Of a stretch of DNA of 64,000 bases, positions 35,271 to 46,408 are shown piece after piece. Source of the stretch: an uncultured Planctomycetia bacterium. GTDB taxonomy: Bacteria > Planctomycetota > UBA1135 > GCA-002686595. The stretch covers positions 1 to 64,000 of the forward strand of contig CALFYL010000126.1 of the NCBI GenBank assembly GCA_937952135.1, written 5' to 3'. Numbering within the stretch: the stretch's first letter is position 1; the number at the start of each line of letters is the position of its first letter. The position numbers and the translations under genes are program-made. The notes beneath the pieces are model-generated. The model saw nothing but the letters and a program-made list of their open reading frames with translations, was not told the origin of the DNA and did no database searches.

Positions 35271-35923
35271 CACTTGCCTCCCTTGGCGCGCAGCGCGCGT
35301 CCCGCCGCGAGCGCGGCGTCGAACAGGTGCGGGTACGTTCCGCAGCGGCAGTAATTTCCGGCGCAGGCGTGCTTGATCTCGTCGAGCGACGCGTCGGGCT
35401 TGCGCTCGAGGCAGGCGGTGATCGAGAGCACGAAACCCGGGGTGCAGAAGCCGCACATCGATCCGTCGTGCTCGCAGATCGCGCGTTGCACTTCGTTCAG
35501 CTCGCCGCCCTTCGCGACGCCCTCGACGGTCGTGACCTTGCGCCCGATCGCATCGATCGCGAGCGTCATGCACGAGTACACCGGCTGGCCGTCGAGCAGC
35601 ACGGTGCAGGCCCCGCACGAACCGCGGTCGCAGACCAGCTTCGCGCCGGTGAGCGGCGGCGTGCAGTGGTTGCGCAAGGCGTTGAGCAGCGTCGTGCGCG
35701 GCTCGACGGCGACCTTCTGGGCGGCGCCGTTGATTTCGAGCTCGATCTCGGACATGCCCACGTAGCGCACCGCCGTCGGCGCGGCTGCGGCGGCGGCGGC
35801 GCGACTTGCGTCCGCGACCGCGCCGCCAGCGGCGAGGGCGCCAGCGCCGCGGAACAGGGATCGACGCGAGAAGGACGGGCGCGGCGCGTTCGCGTCGGCT
35901 GCCTTCGGATGCTCATCAGCCAT
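35270..35923 (-). CDS. Molybdenum hydroxylase [2Fe-2S] subunit with Tat signal
   Basis: The 217-residue small subunit opens with a twin-arginine leader (SFSRRSLFRGAGALAAGGAV), so the assembled enzyme is probably periplasmic as in PaoABC. The plant-ferredoxin cluster is ligated by CDRGSCGACTVLLDGQPVYSC. The second helical cluster is at DGSMCGFCTPGF and CAGNYCRCGTYPHLFDAAL. The gene is first of the unit and overlaps the large-subunit start. The order small-large-FAD differs from the paoABC order small-FAD-large. A divergent gap of 143 bases separates it from the universal stress gene. Confidence 0.92.
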   Translation of the reverse strand: MADEHPKAADANAPRPSFSRRSLFRGAGALAAGGAVADASRAAAAAAAPTAVRYVGMSEIELEINGAAQKVAVEPRTTLLNALRNHCTPPLTGAKLVCDRGSCGACTVLLDGQPVYSCMTLAIDAIGRKVTTVEGVAKGGELNEVQRAICEHDGSMCGFCTPGFVLSITACLERKPDASLDEIKHACAGNYCRCGTYPHLFDAALAAGRALRAKGGK

Positions 35924-36066
35924 GGAATCCTCCGGTGCGTGGCGGGCGCCGCTCGGCGTCCGTCGTGCGCGGAGTCTACGGATTCGACCGCGCACGAAAC
36001 AGGCGCGCGACGAGTTCGCTGGCCTGCGCATGGATCGAGCGCACCCGAGTTTGCGAGGATGCGCGC

Positions 36067-36942
36067 ATGAACAACCAAGCCCAACCGCGCCAACTCGCCG
36101 TGGTCGGCGTCGACGCTCAGGATCATTCGGACGATGCGGTGGTCATGGCGTTCACGCTGGCGCCGAAGCTCGGATTCGAGGTCGAACTCGTGCACGCCAC
36201 CGATGTCGACAACGATCTGTGGCTGCAGATCGACCCCGTGGGCGTCCAGCGCGCGAAGGACACCGCCGCGCGGCGGCTCGACAAGGCGCTCAGCTCCGCC
36301 GGAATGGTCGGACTCGACGTGGCTCGGTCGCTGCGCATCGCGCCGGGCAAGGCGACCGCGGCGTTGCTCGACGCCGCCCGCGAACGCCGCGCCAGCCTGA
36401 TCGTGCTCGGCGCGCACCGTCGAACGGCGCCCGTGGACATCGGCGACACGGTGCGCGCGGTCGTGGCCCGCGCGAGTTGCCCCGTGCTCGTGCAGTACAG
36501 CCCGCCGGCGCCGATCCGCCGCATCTTGTGCGCGATCGACCTCGGCTCGAGCGGGCTCGCCGTGCTCACGCTCGCGCGCGACTGGGCGCGCGCGCTCGGC
36601 GCGGAGCTCGTGACGCTGCACACCTTCGTGCGCCCGCAGCTCGGCTTCCTGCTCGGCTACCCGGTGCAGTTCCCGGCGAGCATGGTCGAGACGGCGCGCG
36701 AGACCGAAGAGCGCGAGTTCCGGCGCATGCTCGAGCCTTTCGACTGGCGCGGCGTGCTGCACCGCGAGCTGTTCTACGAAGCCGATCCCGCGACGGACGT
36801 GCTGAGCGAACAGGAGAACTACGACCTGCTCGTGCTCGGCACGCACGGCCGTCGCGGGCTGGCGAGCGTGATCGTCGGAAGCGTGGCGAGCACCGTGCTC
36901 CGCGGTGCGAAGCGCCCGGTGCTCGTGTTGCGCACGATCTGA
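36067..36942 (+). CDS. Tandem universal stress protein (UspA x2)
   Basis: The 291-residue protein has two UspA domains (about 1-145 and 150-291). The second keeps the ATP-binding motif G-x2-G-x9-G-S in GTHGRRGLASVIVGSVAS. The first is degenerate (GAHRRTAPVDIGDTVRA), so only one nucleotide site seems intact. The strand openings QLAVVGVDAQDHSDDAVV and RILCAIDLGSSGLAVLTLA are typical. It is cytoplasmic. It ends 9 bases before the convergent htpG. Confidence 0.9.
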   Translation: MNNQAQPRQLAVVGVDAQDHSDDAVVMAFTLAPKLGFEVELVHATDVDNDLWLQIDPVGVQRAKDTAARRLDKALSSAGMVGLDVARSLRIAPGKATAALLDAARERRASLIVLGAHRRTAPVDIGDTVRAVVARASCPVLVQYSPPAPIRRILCAIDLGSSGLAVLTLARDWARALGAELVTLHTFVRPQLGFLLGYPVQFPASMVETARETEEREFRRMLEPFDWRGVLHRELFYEADPATDVLSEQENYDLLVLGTHGRRGLASVIVGSVASTVLRGAKRPVLVLRTI

Positions 36943-36951
36943 GCCGCGCCG

Positions 36952-38889
<1,938 letters not shown>

Positions 38890-39080
38890 GGGTTCCAGAA
38901 AGAAAGGGTTCTGCGGACTCGAGTCCGCGGCGACGAATCGGGCGCCGACGAAGACGCGAGCTTGGGGGGCGACCGTTGGAGGCGAGTCCCGCGACGGCGC
39001 GCGCGGAGTAGAGCGCCGCGCCGGCGTGCGGCGCGGATTCGAACGGACACGAACGAGGCAGCGTCGAACGCGCGCGCTGC

Positions 39081-40289
39081 TCAGCGCTTCTGTCCGGGGC
39101 GGCTGCCGCGCTTCGGCGGCTCGATCACTTCGTTGACGTCCGCGCCGTCGCGCACGGTCACTTCGACCGTGAGCGGTCCGCTGTAGCGGCCGATCTGGCT
39201 CACCGGCATCGAGCTGCGGCCGTCGAAGCGCGTCTTGTGGACCGTGCTCGAGAAGCTCTCCTGACCCTGGAGCTTGAACGAGTGCGCGCGCCCGGCATTC
39301 ATGTCCCACAGCAGCGTCGCTGTGCCGATCGCGGTGAACTCCACGGGAACGCTCTCGATGCGCGCCGGCTCGCGGCGCTCCTGCTCGGGCATGGCCATGA
39401 TGTAGAGCATCGTGCGGTCGACGACGCTCGCGAGGTTGAACTCGAGCTCGATCACGGCGACGTCGTAGGTTTTTGCCGCTCCGCCCTCGCGCTCGCCCTC
39501 GCCCTGAGTCTGGGTCTGGGTCTGGGGCTCGGTCTCGACTTCCTGTCGCCGGCCGCGGTAGGTCGCTTTGATGTCGCCGCTCAGTTCCGCGCCGAGCGCG
39601 TCGGCGAAGTCCCCCGCCACGCCGAGCTCGACGAGCCGTCCGAAGAGGTTCGGAGTCGCGGGCGTGATCTTGAGGTTGCCGCCGGGCGCGAGCGCGCCGC
39701 GCAGGGCTTCCGCGGGCACGTCCCACTGCGCGCCGACTTCGACCTCGCCCTTCGGGAGGAACTCGACGAACTCGAACCCACCGCGCAGCTCGTCCAGCCA
39801 CGGCTCTTCGCCGTCGATGTCGACGTAGCAGCGCGCCCAGTCGTTCAAGCGCTCGACCCAGGTGAAGCGCACCTTTTGGCGGCGAAGCGGACTCGCGCAA
39901 GGAGCGTGCTCGGTCAACACCATTCCGTTCGGACGCGTGATGTTGGCCTTCGCGTTGATGACCGAGTCGCGGATCTGGCGCGTGAACTCGAGCGGCTTGC
40001 CCTCGCCCACCCGCAGGTAGTGATCGAGGAACTCGACGCGGTGCGTGGAGGAGATCCAGCCGGCCGTGCCGTCGGACACGTACGGCAGATCGCCTTGCAC
40101 CACGCCGTTGTCGTCGATGCGCAGCTCGTGTCCGGCATTGAAGCGCTTGTGCGACTTCGAATTGGCGGCAGGTTTGAACTCGAGCCGATCGCCGGCGCGC
40201 GCCTCGAGCGGCGCGGTCAAGGCGCCGCAGGTGACGAGCAACGAAGCGAGGAGCGAGCGCGTTCGCGGAGCGTTGAGCAAGTTCGACAT
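39081..40289 (-). CDS. Uncharacterised exported protein
   Basis: The start at 40289 (MSNLLNAPRTRSLLASLLVT) gives 402 residues with a signal peptide ending near APLEARAGD. The rest is soluble and beta-rich. A low-complexity EPQTQTQTQGEGEREGG stretch near residue 255 is encoded by repeats of TCTGGG on the other strand. A predicted strand-rich half follows (AVIELEFNLASVVDRT, GRYSGPLTVEVTVRDG). I do not recognise a family. A MORN-type protein is encoded 74 bases upstream and reads into it, so they may form one unit. Confidence 0.7.
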   Translation of the reverse strand: MSNLLNAPRTRSLLASLLVTCGALTAPLEARAGDRLEFKPAANSKSHKRFNAGHELRIDDNGVVQGDLPYVSDGTAGWISSTHRVEFLDHYLRVGEGKPLEFTRQIRDSVINAKANITRPNGMVLTEHAPCASPLRRQKVRFTWVERLNDWARCYVDIDGEEPWLDELRGGFEFVEFLPKGEVEVGAQWDVPAEALRGALAPGGNLKITPATPNLFGRLVELGVAGDFADALGAELSGDIKATYRGRRQEVETEPQTQTQTQGEGEREGGAAKTYDVAVIELEFNLASVVDRTMLYIMAMPEQERREPARIESVPVEFTAIGTATLLWDMNAGRAHSFKLQGQESFSSTVHKTRFDGRSSMPVSQIGRYSGPLTVEVTVRDGADVNEVIEPPKRGSRPGQKR

Positions 40290-40363
40290 GGAGGACGGGA
40301 GCGAGCTGGGTTCGGCGGGACGGCGGTTCGCGCAGTCGTGGGTGAAGTCGTTCGCGGCGTCGT

Positions 40364-41512
40364 TCATTGGCCGTTCGAGTCCTTCGGACGCACCTTCACG
40401 TCGCCCTCGGGCTTGGGGATGCGGTCGTTGACGTACTCGCCGGTCAGCTCGTCGTTCGGCGTGCCGTCTTCGTTCCAGTAGCGCCACATGCCCTGGCGCT
40501 TGCTCGTGACGTAGTGGCCTTCGCACTGCTTCTGGCCGTTCGGGAACCACATGCGGAAGGGGCCCGAGAGCTTCCCGTCGCGCCACTCTTCGACCGAACG
40601 CTTCTGAGCGTTGTCGTGCCAGCTCGTCCACGTCCCGATCATCTTGCCCTGGTCGTAGGCGCCCTCGGCCTGCAACTGTCCGTTCTCGTGCCAGCGCTGC
40701 CACTTGCCCTGTTCCTTGCCGGCTTCCCACGCGCCGAGGAACTCCTTCTGACCGTTGCGGTGCCACTTGGTCCATTCGCCGGTCTGACCGCCAACGTCGT
40801 ACACGCCTTCGCTCTGCTTGGCGCCGTTGTCGTGCCACGCGGTCCACTTGCCCATGGCCACGCCGTCGGCGAAGCCGCCCTCCTGCGCCTTCGTGCCGTT
40901 CATGTGCCAGAAGAGCCAGGGTCCGTTCTGCAGGTCGCGGCGGTAGGCGCCTTCCTGGTACTTCGTCTTGCCGTCGTCGTAGTACATCACCCACACGCCG
41001 TCGCGCAGGTTGCCGCGGTACGAGCCCTCCGACCGCAGGTTGCCGTTCGAATACCACTCGCGCCAAACGCCTTCCTTGAGGTCCTTCTCGTAGCGCCCTT
41101 CCGAGATGCGTGTGCCGAGCACGTGGTACTGACGCCAGACGCCGGTCTGTCGGCCCTGGTCGAAGGCCCCCGCGCGCGCCGGCGTCTCGACGCCCGGGTG
41201 GTAGAAGATCCACTCGCCTTGCCGCGCGTAGTTGAGGTAGTCGCCGATCGAACGGCGCTTGCCATCCTCGAAGTAGTGCACCCAGCGTCCCTCGCGCCGG
41301 CCGTCGCGAAGCTCACCTTCGGCGGCGACCGCTCCGGACGCGTGGCGCAGAGTCAGATCGGTGCGCTTGGGCAAGTCGAGGGGCTTGACCTCCTTGGCCA
41401 CCGCCGAATCCGGGCCGGGGATCGCCGGAGAAGGGCGCGCTTGAGCGTGGAGCGGGTTGGCCGACGCACCGAGCGCGGCGGCGAGGCACAGGACGAAAGG
41501 GCGCAGAATCAT
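40364..41512 (-). CDS. Exported YwqK/MORN-2-type repeat protein, paralogue 1
   Basis: The start at 41512 gives 382 residues with a signal peptide (ILRPFVLCLAAALGASA). Residues of about 60-370 are a run of 23-24-residue MORN-like repeats with the pattern GxWxxWHxNGxxxxEGxYxxG, for example GEWTKWHRNGQKEFLGAW and GKWQRWHENGQLQAEGAYDQ. This repeat class is annotated as YwqK-family antitoxin, but in exported form it is more likely a structural or carbohydrate-binding solenoid. It resembles the protein encoded at 45097-46245, which has the same length. Confidence 0.83.
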   Translation of the reverse strand: MILRPFVLCLAAALGASANPLHAQARPSPAIPGPDSAVAKEVKPLDLPKRTDLTLRHASGAVAAEGELRDGRREGRWVHYFEDGKRRSIGDYLNYARQGEWIFYHPGVETPARAGAFDQGRQTGVWRQYHVLGTRISEGRYEKDLKEGVWREWYSNGNLRSEGSYRGNLRDGVWVMYYDDGKTKYQEGAYRRDLQNGPWLFWHMNGTKAQEGGFADGVAMGKWTAWHDNGAKQSEGVYDVGGQTGEWTKWHRNGQKEFLGAWEAGKEQGKWQRWHENGQLQAEGAYDQGKMIGTWTSWHDNAQKRSVEEWRDGKLSGPFRMWFPNGQKQCEGHYVTSKRQGMWRYWNEDGTPNDELTGEYVNDRIPKPEGDVKVRPKDSNGQ

Positions 41513-41720
41513 GAGAAGGGAGAGCGTAGCAAAGCCCGGCAAGCGAGCCGACCTGAGGACCCGCCGACCGTCGGCGCCGAGCTTGGCGACGACCGCGGTC
41601 GAAACGGCGTGAGGAGTCCGCCGGTACGACGCCGCTCGCGGATCGTGAGTTCGCCCGGTCGGGCGCGCTGCGCCTTGCAGCGACTATCCGGGCCGCTTTC
41701 GCGGCACTACACTGCGAGAC

Positions 41721-42341
41721 GTGGACGATTTGACTCGCTCGTTCGAACTCGTTGTGCGTGCGCAAAAAGGCGACGAGCAGGCGCTGAACCGACTCTTCGA
41801 GCGCTACTACGACCGTGTCAGGCGGATCGTCCGCATGCGACTGGGGCCCTCGCTTCGCACCCAGATCGAGGACGGCGACATCCTCCAGGAGACCTTCGCG
41901 GCGGCGGTCGAGGCCTTCGAGCGCTTCGAGATGCGCGAGGAGTCGAGCCTGATCAACTGGCTGGCCAAGCTGGCCGAGCGCAAGATCATCGCGGCCGCCG
42001 ATTACCACTCCGCCAAGAAGCGCGACGCGCGGCGGGAAGTCCGCATTTCGTCGCGCTCGCCCTTCGACGACTCCAGCGCGATCTCGCTCGACCTCGCGGC
42101 CTCCGCGGAGGCGCCGGGCGAGCAGGCAGCCAACGACGAGCTCAAGGTCATCGTGGAAGACTGCGTGGCCGAGCTGCCCGTCGAGTACCGCGAGCTGATC
42201 CTGCTGCGCGACTACGCCGGGTCCTCGTGGGAGGAAGTGGCGGGCGAAACGGGCCGTCCGAGCGCCGAGGCCGCGCGGATGATGCACGCGCGGGCGCTGG
42301 TGGAGCTTTCGAAGATGGTTCGCGCCCGCGGCGTGCGCTGA
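41721..42341 (+). CDS. ECF-family RNA polymerase sigma factor
   Basis: A GTG start at 41721 gives 206 residues. Sigma region 2 covers about residues 15-100 (NRLFERYYDRVRRIVRMRL, DILQETFAAAVEAFERFE). Region 4 covers about 145-205 (ELPVEYRELILLRDYAGSSW, EAARMMHARALVELSKMVR). The RIVRMRLGP and GDILQETF stretches are typical of the planctomycete-expanded ECF groups. No anti-sigma factor gene is adjacent. The flanking MORN protein and trypsin-like protease are divergent from or downstream of it and could be targets. Confidence 0.92.
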   Translation: MDDLTRSFELVVRAQKGDEQALNRLFERYYDRVRRIVRMRLGPSLRTQIEDGDILQETFAAAVEAFERFEMREESSLINWLAKLAERKIIAAADYHSAKKRDARREVRISSRSPFDDSSAISLDLAASAEAPGEQAANDELKVIVEDCVAELPVEYRELILLRDYAGSSWEEVAGETGRPSAEAARMMHARALVELSKMVRARGVR

Positions 42342-42649
42342 CGCGACCCCCGCTCCCCGAAAAAGTCGGCCGTTGACGTCCCGGCGCGTCCGAGCGAGGT
42401 CCCGCGCGGTCCCGCCGGCCCTTCGGCGCCGCAAAGTTGCCTAAGCGCCAGGATGGGGCATGCTTCGCGGATAGAGCCGCGTGCGCGGGGGCTGGACGAA
42501 ATCGGGCGCCTGGGAGAGAACTGAGCTGGAGAAGTCTGTCGAGGCCGATCCACCTGCGCCTGTCGACGGGGACCTCGCCTCGGCCGACGCCCGGCGGCGC
42601 CTCGAGCGATGCTGACGAAGGCTTTTCCACGCGCCGCGGACCACGAGCC
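42342..42649. other. Gap between the sigma factor and protease genes
   Basis: There are 308 bases without a supported gene. The protease frame is open upstream to 42437, but the extra residues are Arg/Pro-rich and precede a clean signal peptide, so I read them as untranslated leader. No convincing terminator after the sigma-factor gene and no promoter consensus were seen. Confidence 0.4.
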
Positions 42650-44191
42650 ATGCGAACCCTTCGACACGAACTCCGATCCGTGCGCGCGCTGAGCGTGCTC
42701 GTGCTTTCGTTCGCCGCGCACGCGCAGAGTTCGGCGCCGCCGAGTTTCGAGCTCGCGTACCCGTACGACTCGGGCTGGCTGCGCTCGGACCCGCAGCAGT
42801 CGACGGTGGTGGCGTCGCGCACGTTCACGGTGGCCGGCGCGCCGTGGATGCGCCTTCGCTTCCAGTCGCTGCTCCTCGGCGAGGGCGTGACGCTCCGCAT
42901 CACCTCGTTTGCCGACGGCGCGGTGCAGGAACTCGACGCCGCGAGCGCGCGGGAGTGGAAGCAGACGAGCGCGTACTTCAACGGCGACGCGTTGCAGCTC
43001 GATGTCGTCGCCGCGCCGGGCGCGGATGCGTCGCGCGTCGTGCTCCGCTCGGTGTGGATCGGCCCGCTGTTCCAACCGCAGTTCAGCGTCTGCGGCCCCG
43101 CCGACGACCGCGTGCCCTCGAGCGACGTGCGCATCGCGCGGCTGCTCCCGGTCGGCTGCACCGGATGGATCTTCGAGGACCCCGCGTTCTGCCTCTCGAC
43201 GGCCGGCCACTGCGCGTCGTCGATGTTGCAGGTCGCTCAGTTCAACACGCCGCCCTCGGACGCCGCGGGCGTGATGCAGCATCCGCCGCCGGAAGATCAG
43301 TACGCAGTCGACCCCGCCTCGATCCAGCGTCAGAACGCGGGCGTCGGACAGGACTGGGGCTACTTCGGCTGCTTCCCCAACTCGAACACGGCGCTCACCC
43401 CCTACCAACGCCAGCGAGCGGCCTTCCCGCTCGTGCCGCCGAACGGTCAAGTCGGTCAAGCGCTGCGCGTGACGGGCCACGGGGTCGATTACGACACGCC
43501 GACTTCGTCGTACGCGCAGCAGACGCACGACGGCGTGCTCGAGTCCTTGCAAGGCTCGACGCTGAGGCACGATGTCGACACCACCGGAGGGAGCTCGGGC
43601 TCGCCGATCTTCCTCGACGACGGGTCGTTCTCGGTGGTCGGCGTGCACACGCACGGCGGCTGCACGAGCTCGGGGCCGCCGACCGCCAACCACGGCACGG
43701 CGTCGAACTACGGACCGTGGGCGCTCGCGCGCGCGCAACCCACCGGGGTGTGCGCGCCGGTCGCGAGCGTCGCGAACTACTGCACGTCGAAGATCAACAG
43801 CCAAGGCTGCTTGCCGACGATCGGCGCGAGCGGCGCGCCGTCGATCAACTCGACGAGCGGCACGTTCCTGCTGCAGGCGAACTCGCTGCTCAACCAACGC
43901 CTCGGCTTCTTCCTGTACGGCTCGCTTCCGAAGTCGACCGCGTTCCAGGGCGGCGTCCTGTGCGTTGCGCCGCCGCGTCGGCGCACGGGCATGTCGAGCA
44001 GCGGCGGCACGGCGAGCGGCGTCGACTGCAGCGGCGCGCTGACCTTCGACATGGGCGCCCAGATCGCCGCTTCGACCGACAGCACGCTGGCCTTCGGCGC
44101 GATCGTCTACGTGCAGTGCTGGTCGCGCGATCCCTGGGACCCGCACGGCGCGAGCTTGTCCGACGGCCTGCGCTTCACGATCGGGCCGTAG
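42650..44191 (+). CDS. Secreted trypsin-like serine protease with lineage C-terminal domain
   Basis: The start at 42650 gives 513 residues with a signal peptide (LSVLVLSFAAHAQ). The catalytic domain shows CLSTAGHC (His187), an Asp candidate in QDWGYF (Asp235) and the nucleophile GGSSGSPI (Ser316). The oxyanion Gly of GDSGG is replaced by Ser at position 318, a form seen in lysyl-endopeptidase-like secreted proteases. Conserved Cys pairs surround the His. Residues of about 370-513 are the C-terminal domain (YCTSKINSQGCLPT, AFQGGVLCVAPP, IVYVQCWSRDP). It is predicted to be extracellular. The gene is convergent with the lipoprotein gene at 44219. Confidence 0.88.
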   Translation: MRTLRHELRSVRALSVLVLSFAAHAQSSAPPSFELAYPYDSGWLRSDPQQSTVVASRTFTVAGAPWMRLRFQSLLLGEGVTLRITSFADGAVQELDAASAREWKQTSAYFNGDALQLDVVAAPGADASRVVLRSVWIGPLFQPQFSVCGPADDRVPSSDVRIARLLPVGCTGWIFEDPAFCLSTAGHCASSMLQVAQFNTPPSDAAGVMQHPPPEDQYAVDPASIQRQNAGVGQDWGYFGCFPNSNTALTPYQRQRAAFPLVPPNGQVGQALRVTGHGVDYDTPTSSYAQQTHDGVLESLQGSTLRHDVDTTGGSSGSPIFLDDGSFSVVGVHTHGGCTSSGPPTANHGTASNYGPWALARAQPTGVCAPVASVANYCTSKINSQGCLPTIGASGAPSINSTSGTFLLQANSLLNQRLGFFLYGSLPKSTAFQGGVLCVAPPRRRTGMSSSGGTASGVDCSGALTFDMGAQIAASTDSTLAFGAIVYVQCWSRDPWDPHGASLSDGLRFTIGP

Positions 44192-44218
44192 TTCGGCGCC
44201 GTCGCCGCGAGCGCGCCC

Positions 44219-45100
44219 CTACTTGCTGCCGAAGCTCGCGCCTTCGAACACCAGCGACGCGATGCGCCACTGGCCCTCGTGGCGCACGAACGAGAACAGG
44301 TCGGCGCCGCTCCAGCTCTGCGCTTCCTGGCCGGAAGTGTCGATCGCGCGGTAGTGCGTGATCGCGGAGGCGATCGAGCCCACGTTTTCGATGCGGCGCG
44401 AGTCGAGCTCGATTCGCAGCGTCGAGCCGCGCCCGCCGCCGTTGGCGTGGCGCGCGATGTAGTCGCCGATGCTCATCACGACGACCGCGGGCGGCGCTCC
44501 GAGGCCCGGGCTGCGGATCGTGACCAGCGTCGCGTCGGGCCAGAAATGCTGGCGCATGCGCGTCCACTCGCCGGTCGCGAAGTCCTTGTAGTAGCGCGCG
44601 AGCAGTTCGCCGACCTGCGCTTCGTCCGGCAGCGGCGTGACTGGGGCGCCCGACGCAGGCGCCGGCGTCGCGACCTGCTCGCCCGACTTTCCTTCGGCGC
44701 CGGCGGGCAGATCGGCGGGTGCGTCCGTGCGCGGCGCGGGCCGGTCCGGCGAAGTCGCCGGTGCGTGCGCGTCCGCGCCGGGTTTCTCGGCCGTCGACTC
44801 CTTGACGGCGGGATCTCCAGCGACGGGCGCCTCCGCGGGGCGCTCGATCGTCGCCGGAGTGTCCAACGTGCCTGCGTCGCCGCCCTCGCCCGTTTCGTTC
44901 GTCGGCGGCTGGGGCGGAGTCGGCCAGCCGCCATCGCCCGCCGAGGTGTTCGTCGTCTGCGGATCGAGCGCCCCGCGCGGGAAGGCGGAGCGGCAAGCGG
45001 GCGTGAGGCACCACGCTGCGCCGAGCACGAGCGCGAATGCGACGCGGGTCGATCGACGTGCCACGCCCGGCTGCGATCCGAATTGCTCGCGCACGATCAT
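44219..45100 (-). CDS. Lipoprotein with SnoaL/NTF2-like domain
   Basis: The ATG at 45100 overlaps the stop of the upstream MORN gene (ATGA) and gives 293 residues. The leader ends AWCLTPACRS, a good lipobox. A Pro/Ala/Glu-rich disordered linker runs to about residue 160. The last 125 residues form an NTF2-like cone (ELLARYYKDFATGEWTRMRQ, HFWPDATLVTIRSPG, LFSFVRHEGQWRIASLVFEG). The fold either binds small hydrophobic molecules or acts as an enzyme. I see no catalytic set. Coupling to the MORN gene suggests a shared envelope role. Confidence 0.78.
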   Translation of the reverse strand: MIVREQFGSQPGVARRSTRVAFALVLGAAWCLTPACRSAFPRGALDPQTTNTSAGDGGWPTPPQPPTNETGEGGDAGTLDTPATIERPAEAPVAGDPAVKESTAEKPGADAHAPATSPDRPAPRTDAPADLPAGAEGKSGEQVATPAPASGAPVTPLPDEAQVGELLARYYKDFATGEWTRMRQHFWPDATLVTIRSPGLGAPPAVVVMSIGDYIARHANGGGRGSTLRIELDSRRIENVGSIASAITHYRAIDTSGQEAQSWSGADLFSFVRHEGQWRIASLVFEGASFGSK

Positions 45101-46245
45101 TCCCCCACGCGCTTTCCGGCGCGGTAGCTGCCGCTCAGCTCGGTGTGCACCGAGCCGTCGCTGTTCCAGTAGGTCCATCGTCCTTCGCGCAAACCGTCGC
45201 GCATCTCGCCCTCCGACTCGCGGGTTCCGTCGGGTCGCCAGGCCAGCGCGCTGCCGTTCGGTCGGCCGCCAGCATAGTGGATCTCACTCTTCTTGACGGC
45301 CCCGCCGGGGTGGAACTCCACCTGCGGACCTTCAGCGAGCCCGTTTTGGTACTGGCCCTCGCGGACGAGGAGGCCCTGCTCGTCGTACTCCGCCAGCCGC
45401 CCGTGCAGCCGGCCGTCCAGGTAGTTCTCGACGCGTTGCAGCTCGCCGACGGGGTTGCGATAGACCCACTCGCCGACGCGTCGGCCGTTCTCGAACCGGC
45501 CGTGTTCGGAGGGCGAGCCATCGAAGAACCACTGCGTCCACGGCCCGTCCGGAACGTCGTCCTTCCAGTTCGTGTACGCGCGCAAGTGCGCGCCGTCCCA
45601 CCACAGTCGCTCGAGTCCCTCGCGCTTGCCTTGCACGAAGTGCGACTCCTGAATGCACTCGTTCAGGACGTTGTAGCGCCGCATGACGCCGTGCTCGCGC
45701 CCGCGGTCGTACTCGACGATCGACTCGGGGATCCCGGTGTCGTAGTAGACGACGTAGCGGCCGTGCTTCTCCCCGCGCTCGTACTGGCCGTCCTCGGCGA
45801 GCACGCCGTTCTCGAGCCAGCGCCGGAACGGCCCGTGGTTCAAGATCCCGTCCTCGTCTCGGACCACCGTGCGCGCGCTCTTGCGCTTGCCGTCGGGGAA
45901 GAACTCCTCGATCCACTTCGCGCCCTCCGGAGCGGCCGGGAGCGGATCCTCCTGCCGCGCGCGGACGAGCTCCGGAGCGGGCGGCTGCTGGGCCTGGGCC
46001 AGAACCGGCTGCGGCTGGACGTGGTCGGGGATGCGCGGCGCGAGGTCGGGGGAAGCCGGCGCGTCGGGTTGGAGCGGACCCGTGGGGGCCGCGCGCGATT
46101 GGGCAGGCGCCGCGCGCTCGGCCGGCGCGCCACACGCGACCATCGACGCGGCGCCGAGCCCGAGCAGCGCCGAAAGCGCGAGCCACGACCCGCCCCGCCG
46201 GGTGTGCGCGGCAGCGTCGGTCCAGATCGGAGGTTGGCGGTTCAT
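45097..46245 (-). CDS. YwqK/MORN-2-type repeat lipoprotein, paralogue 2
   Basis: The start at 46245 gives 382 residues. The signal peptide ends ASMVACGAP, a lipobox, so this copy is probably lipid-anchored. After a Pro/Ala-rich linker, about ten MORN-like repeats run from residue 120 to the end, for example GRYVVYYDTGIPESIVEYDR, GPWTQWFFDGSPSEHGRFEN and EGRWTYWNSDGSVHTELSGS. The length and repeat phase match the protein at 40364-41512, but the leader differs. The stop overlaps the start of the NTF2-like lipoprotein gene. Confidence 0.83.
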   Translation of the reverse strand: MNRQPPIWTDAAAHTRRGGSWLALSALLGLGAASMVACGAPAERAAPAQSRAAPTGPLQPDAPASPDLAPRIPDHVQPQPVLAQAQQPPAPELVRARQEDPLPAAPEGAKWIEEFFPDGKRKSARTVVRDEDGILNHGPFRRWLENGVLAEDGQYERGEKHGRYVVYYDTGIPESIVEYDRGREHGVMRRYNVLNECIQESHFVQGKREGLERLWWDGAHLRAYTNWKDDVPDGPWTQWFFDGSPSEHGRFENGRRVGEWVYRNPVGELQRVENYLDGRLHGRLAEYDEQGLLVREGQYQNGLAEGPQVEFHPGGAVKKSEIHYAGGRPNGSALAWRPDGTRESEGEMRDGLREGRWTYWNSDGSVHTELSGSYRAGKRVGE

Positions 46246-46408
46246 GCGCAGGAGTTCGTCGGCGCCGAACGGGCCCGAACGAAGTCCTGAGCGTACGGCG
46301 CCGGCGGACACGATCCAACCGGGCGCCGCGCGCACGCACGGCGCGGCCGGCGGCGGGAATCTCGGCTCGGGCGCGCGCAGGGCCGCATGCGTCCGCGCGC
46401 CGGCTCGC

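Noticed and set aside
39506..39538. TCTGGG repeats resembling telomeric or G-quadruplex DNA
   Set aside because: They encode the EPQTQTQTQ low-complexity run of the gene at 39081 and are too few to suggest another role.
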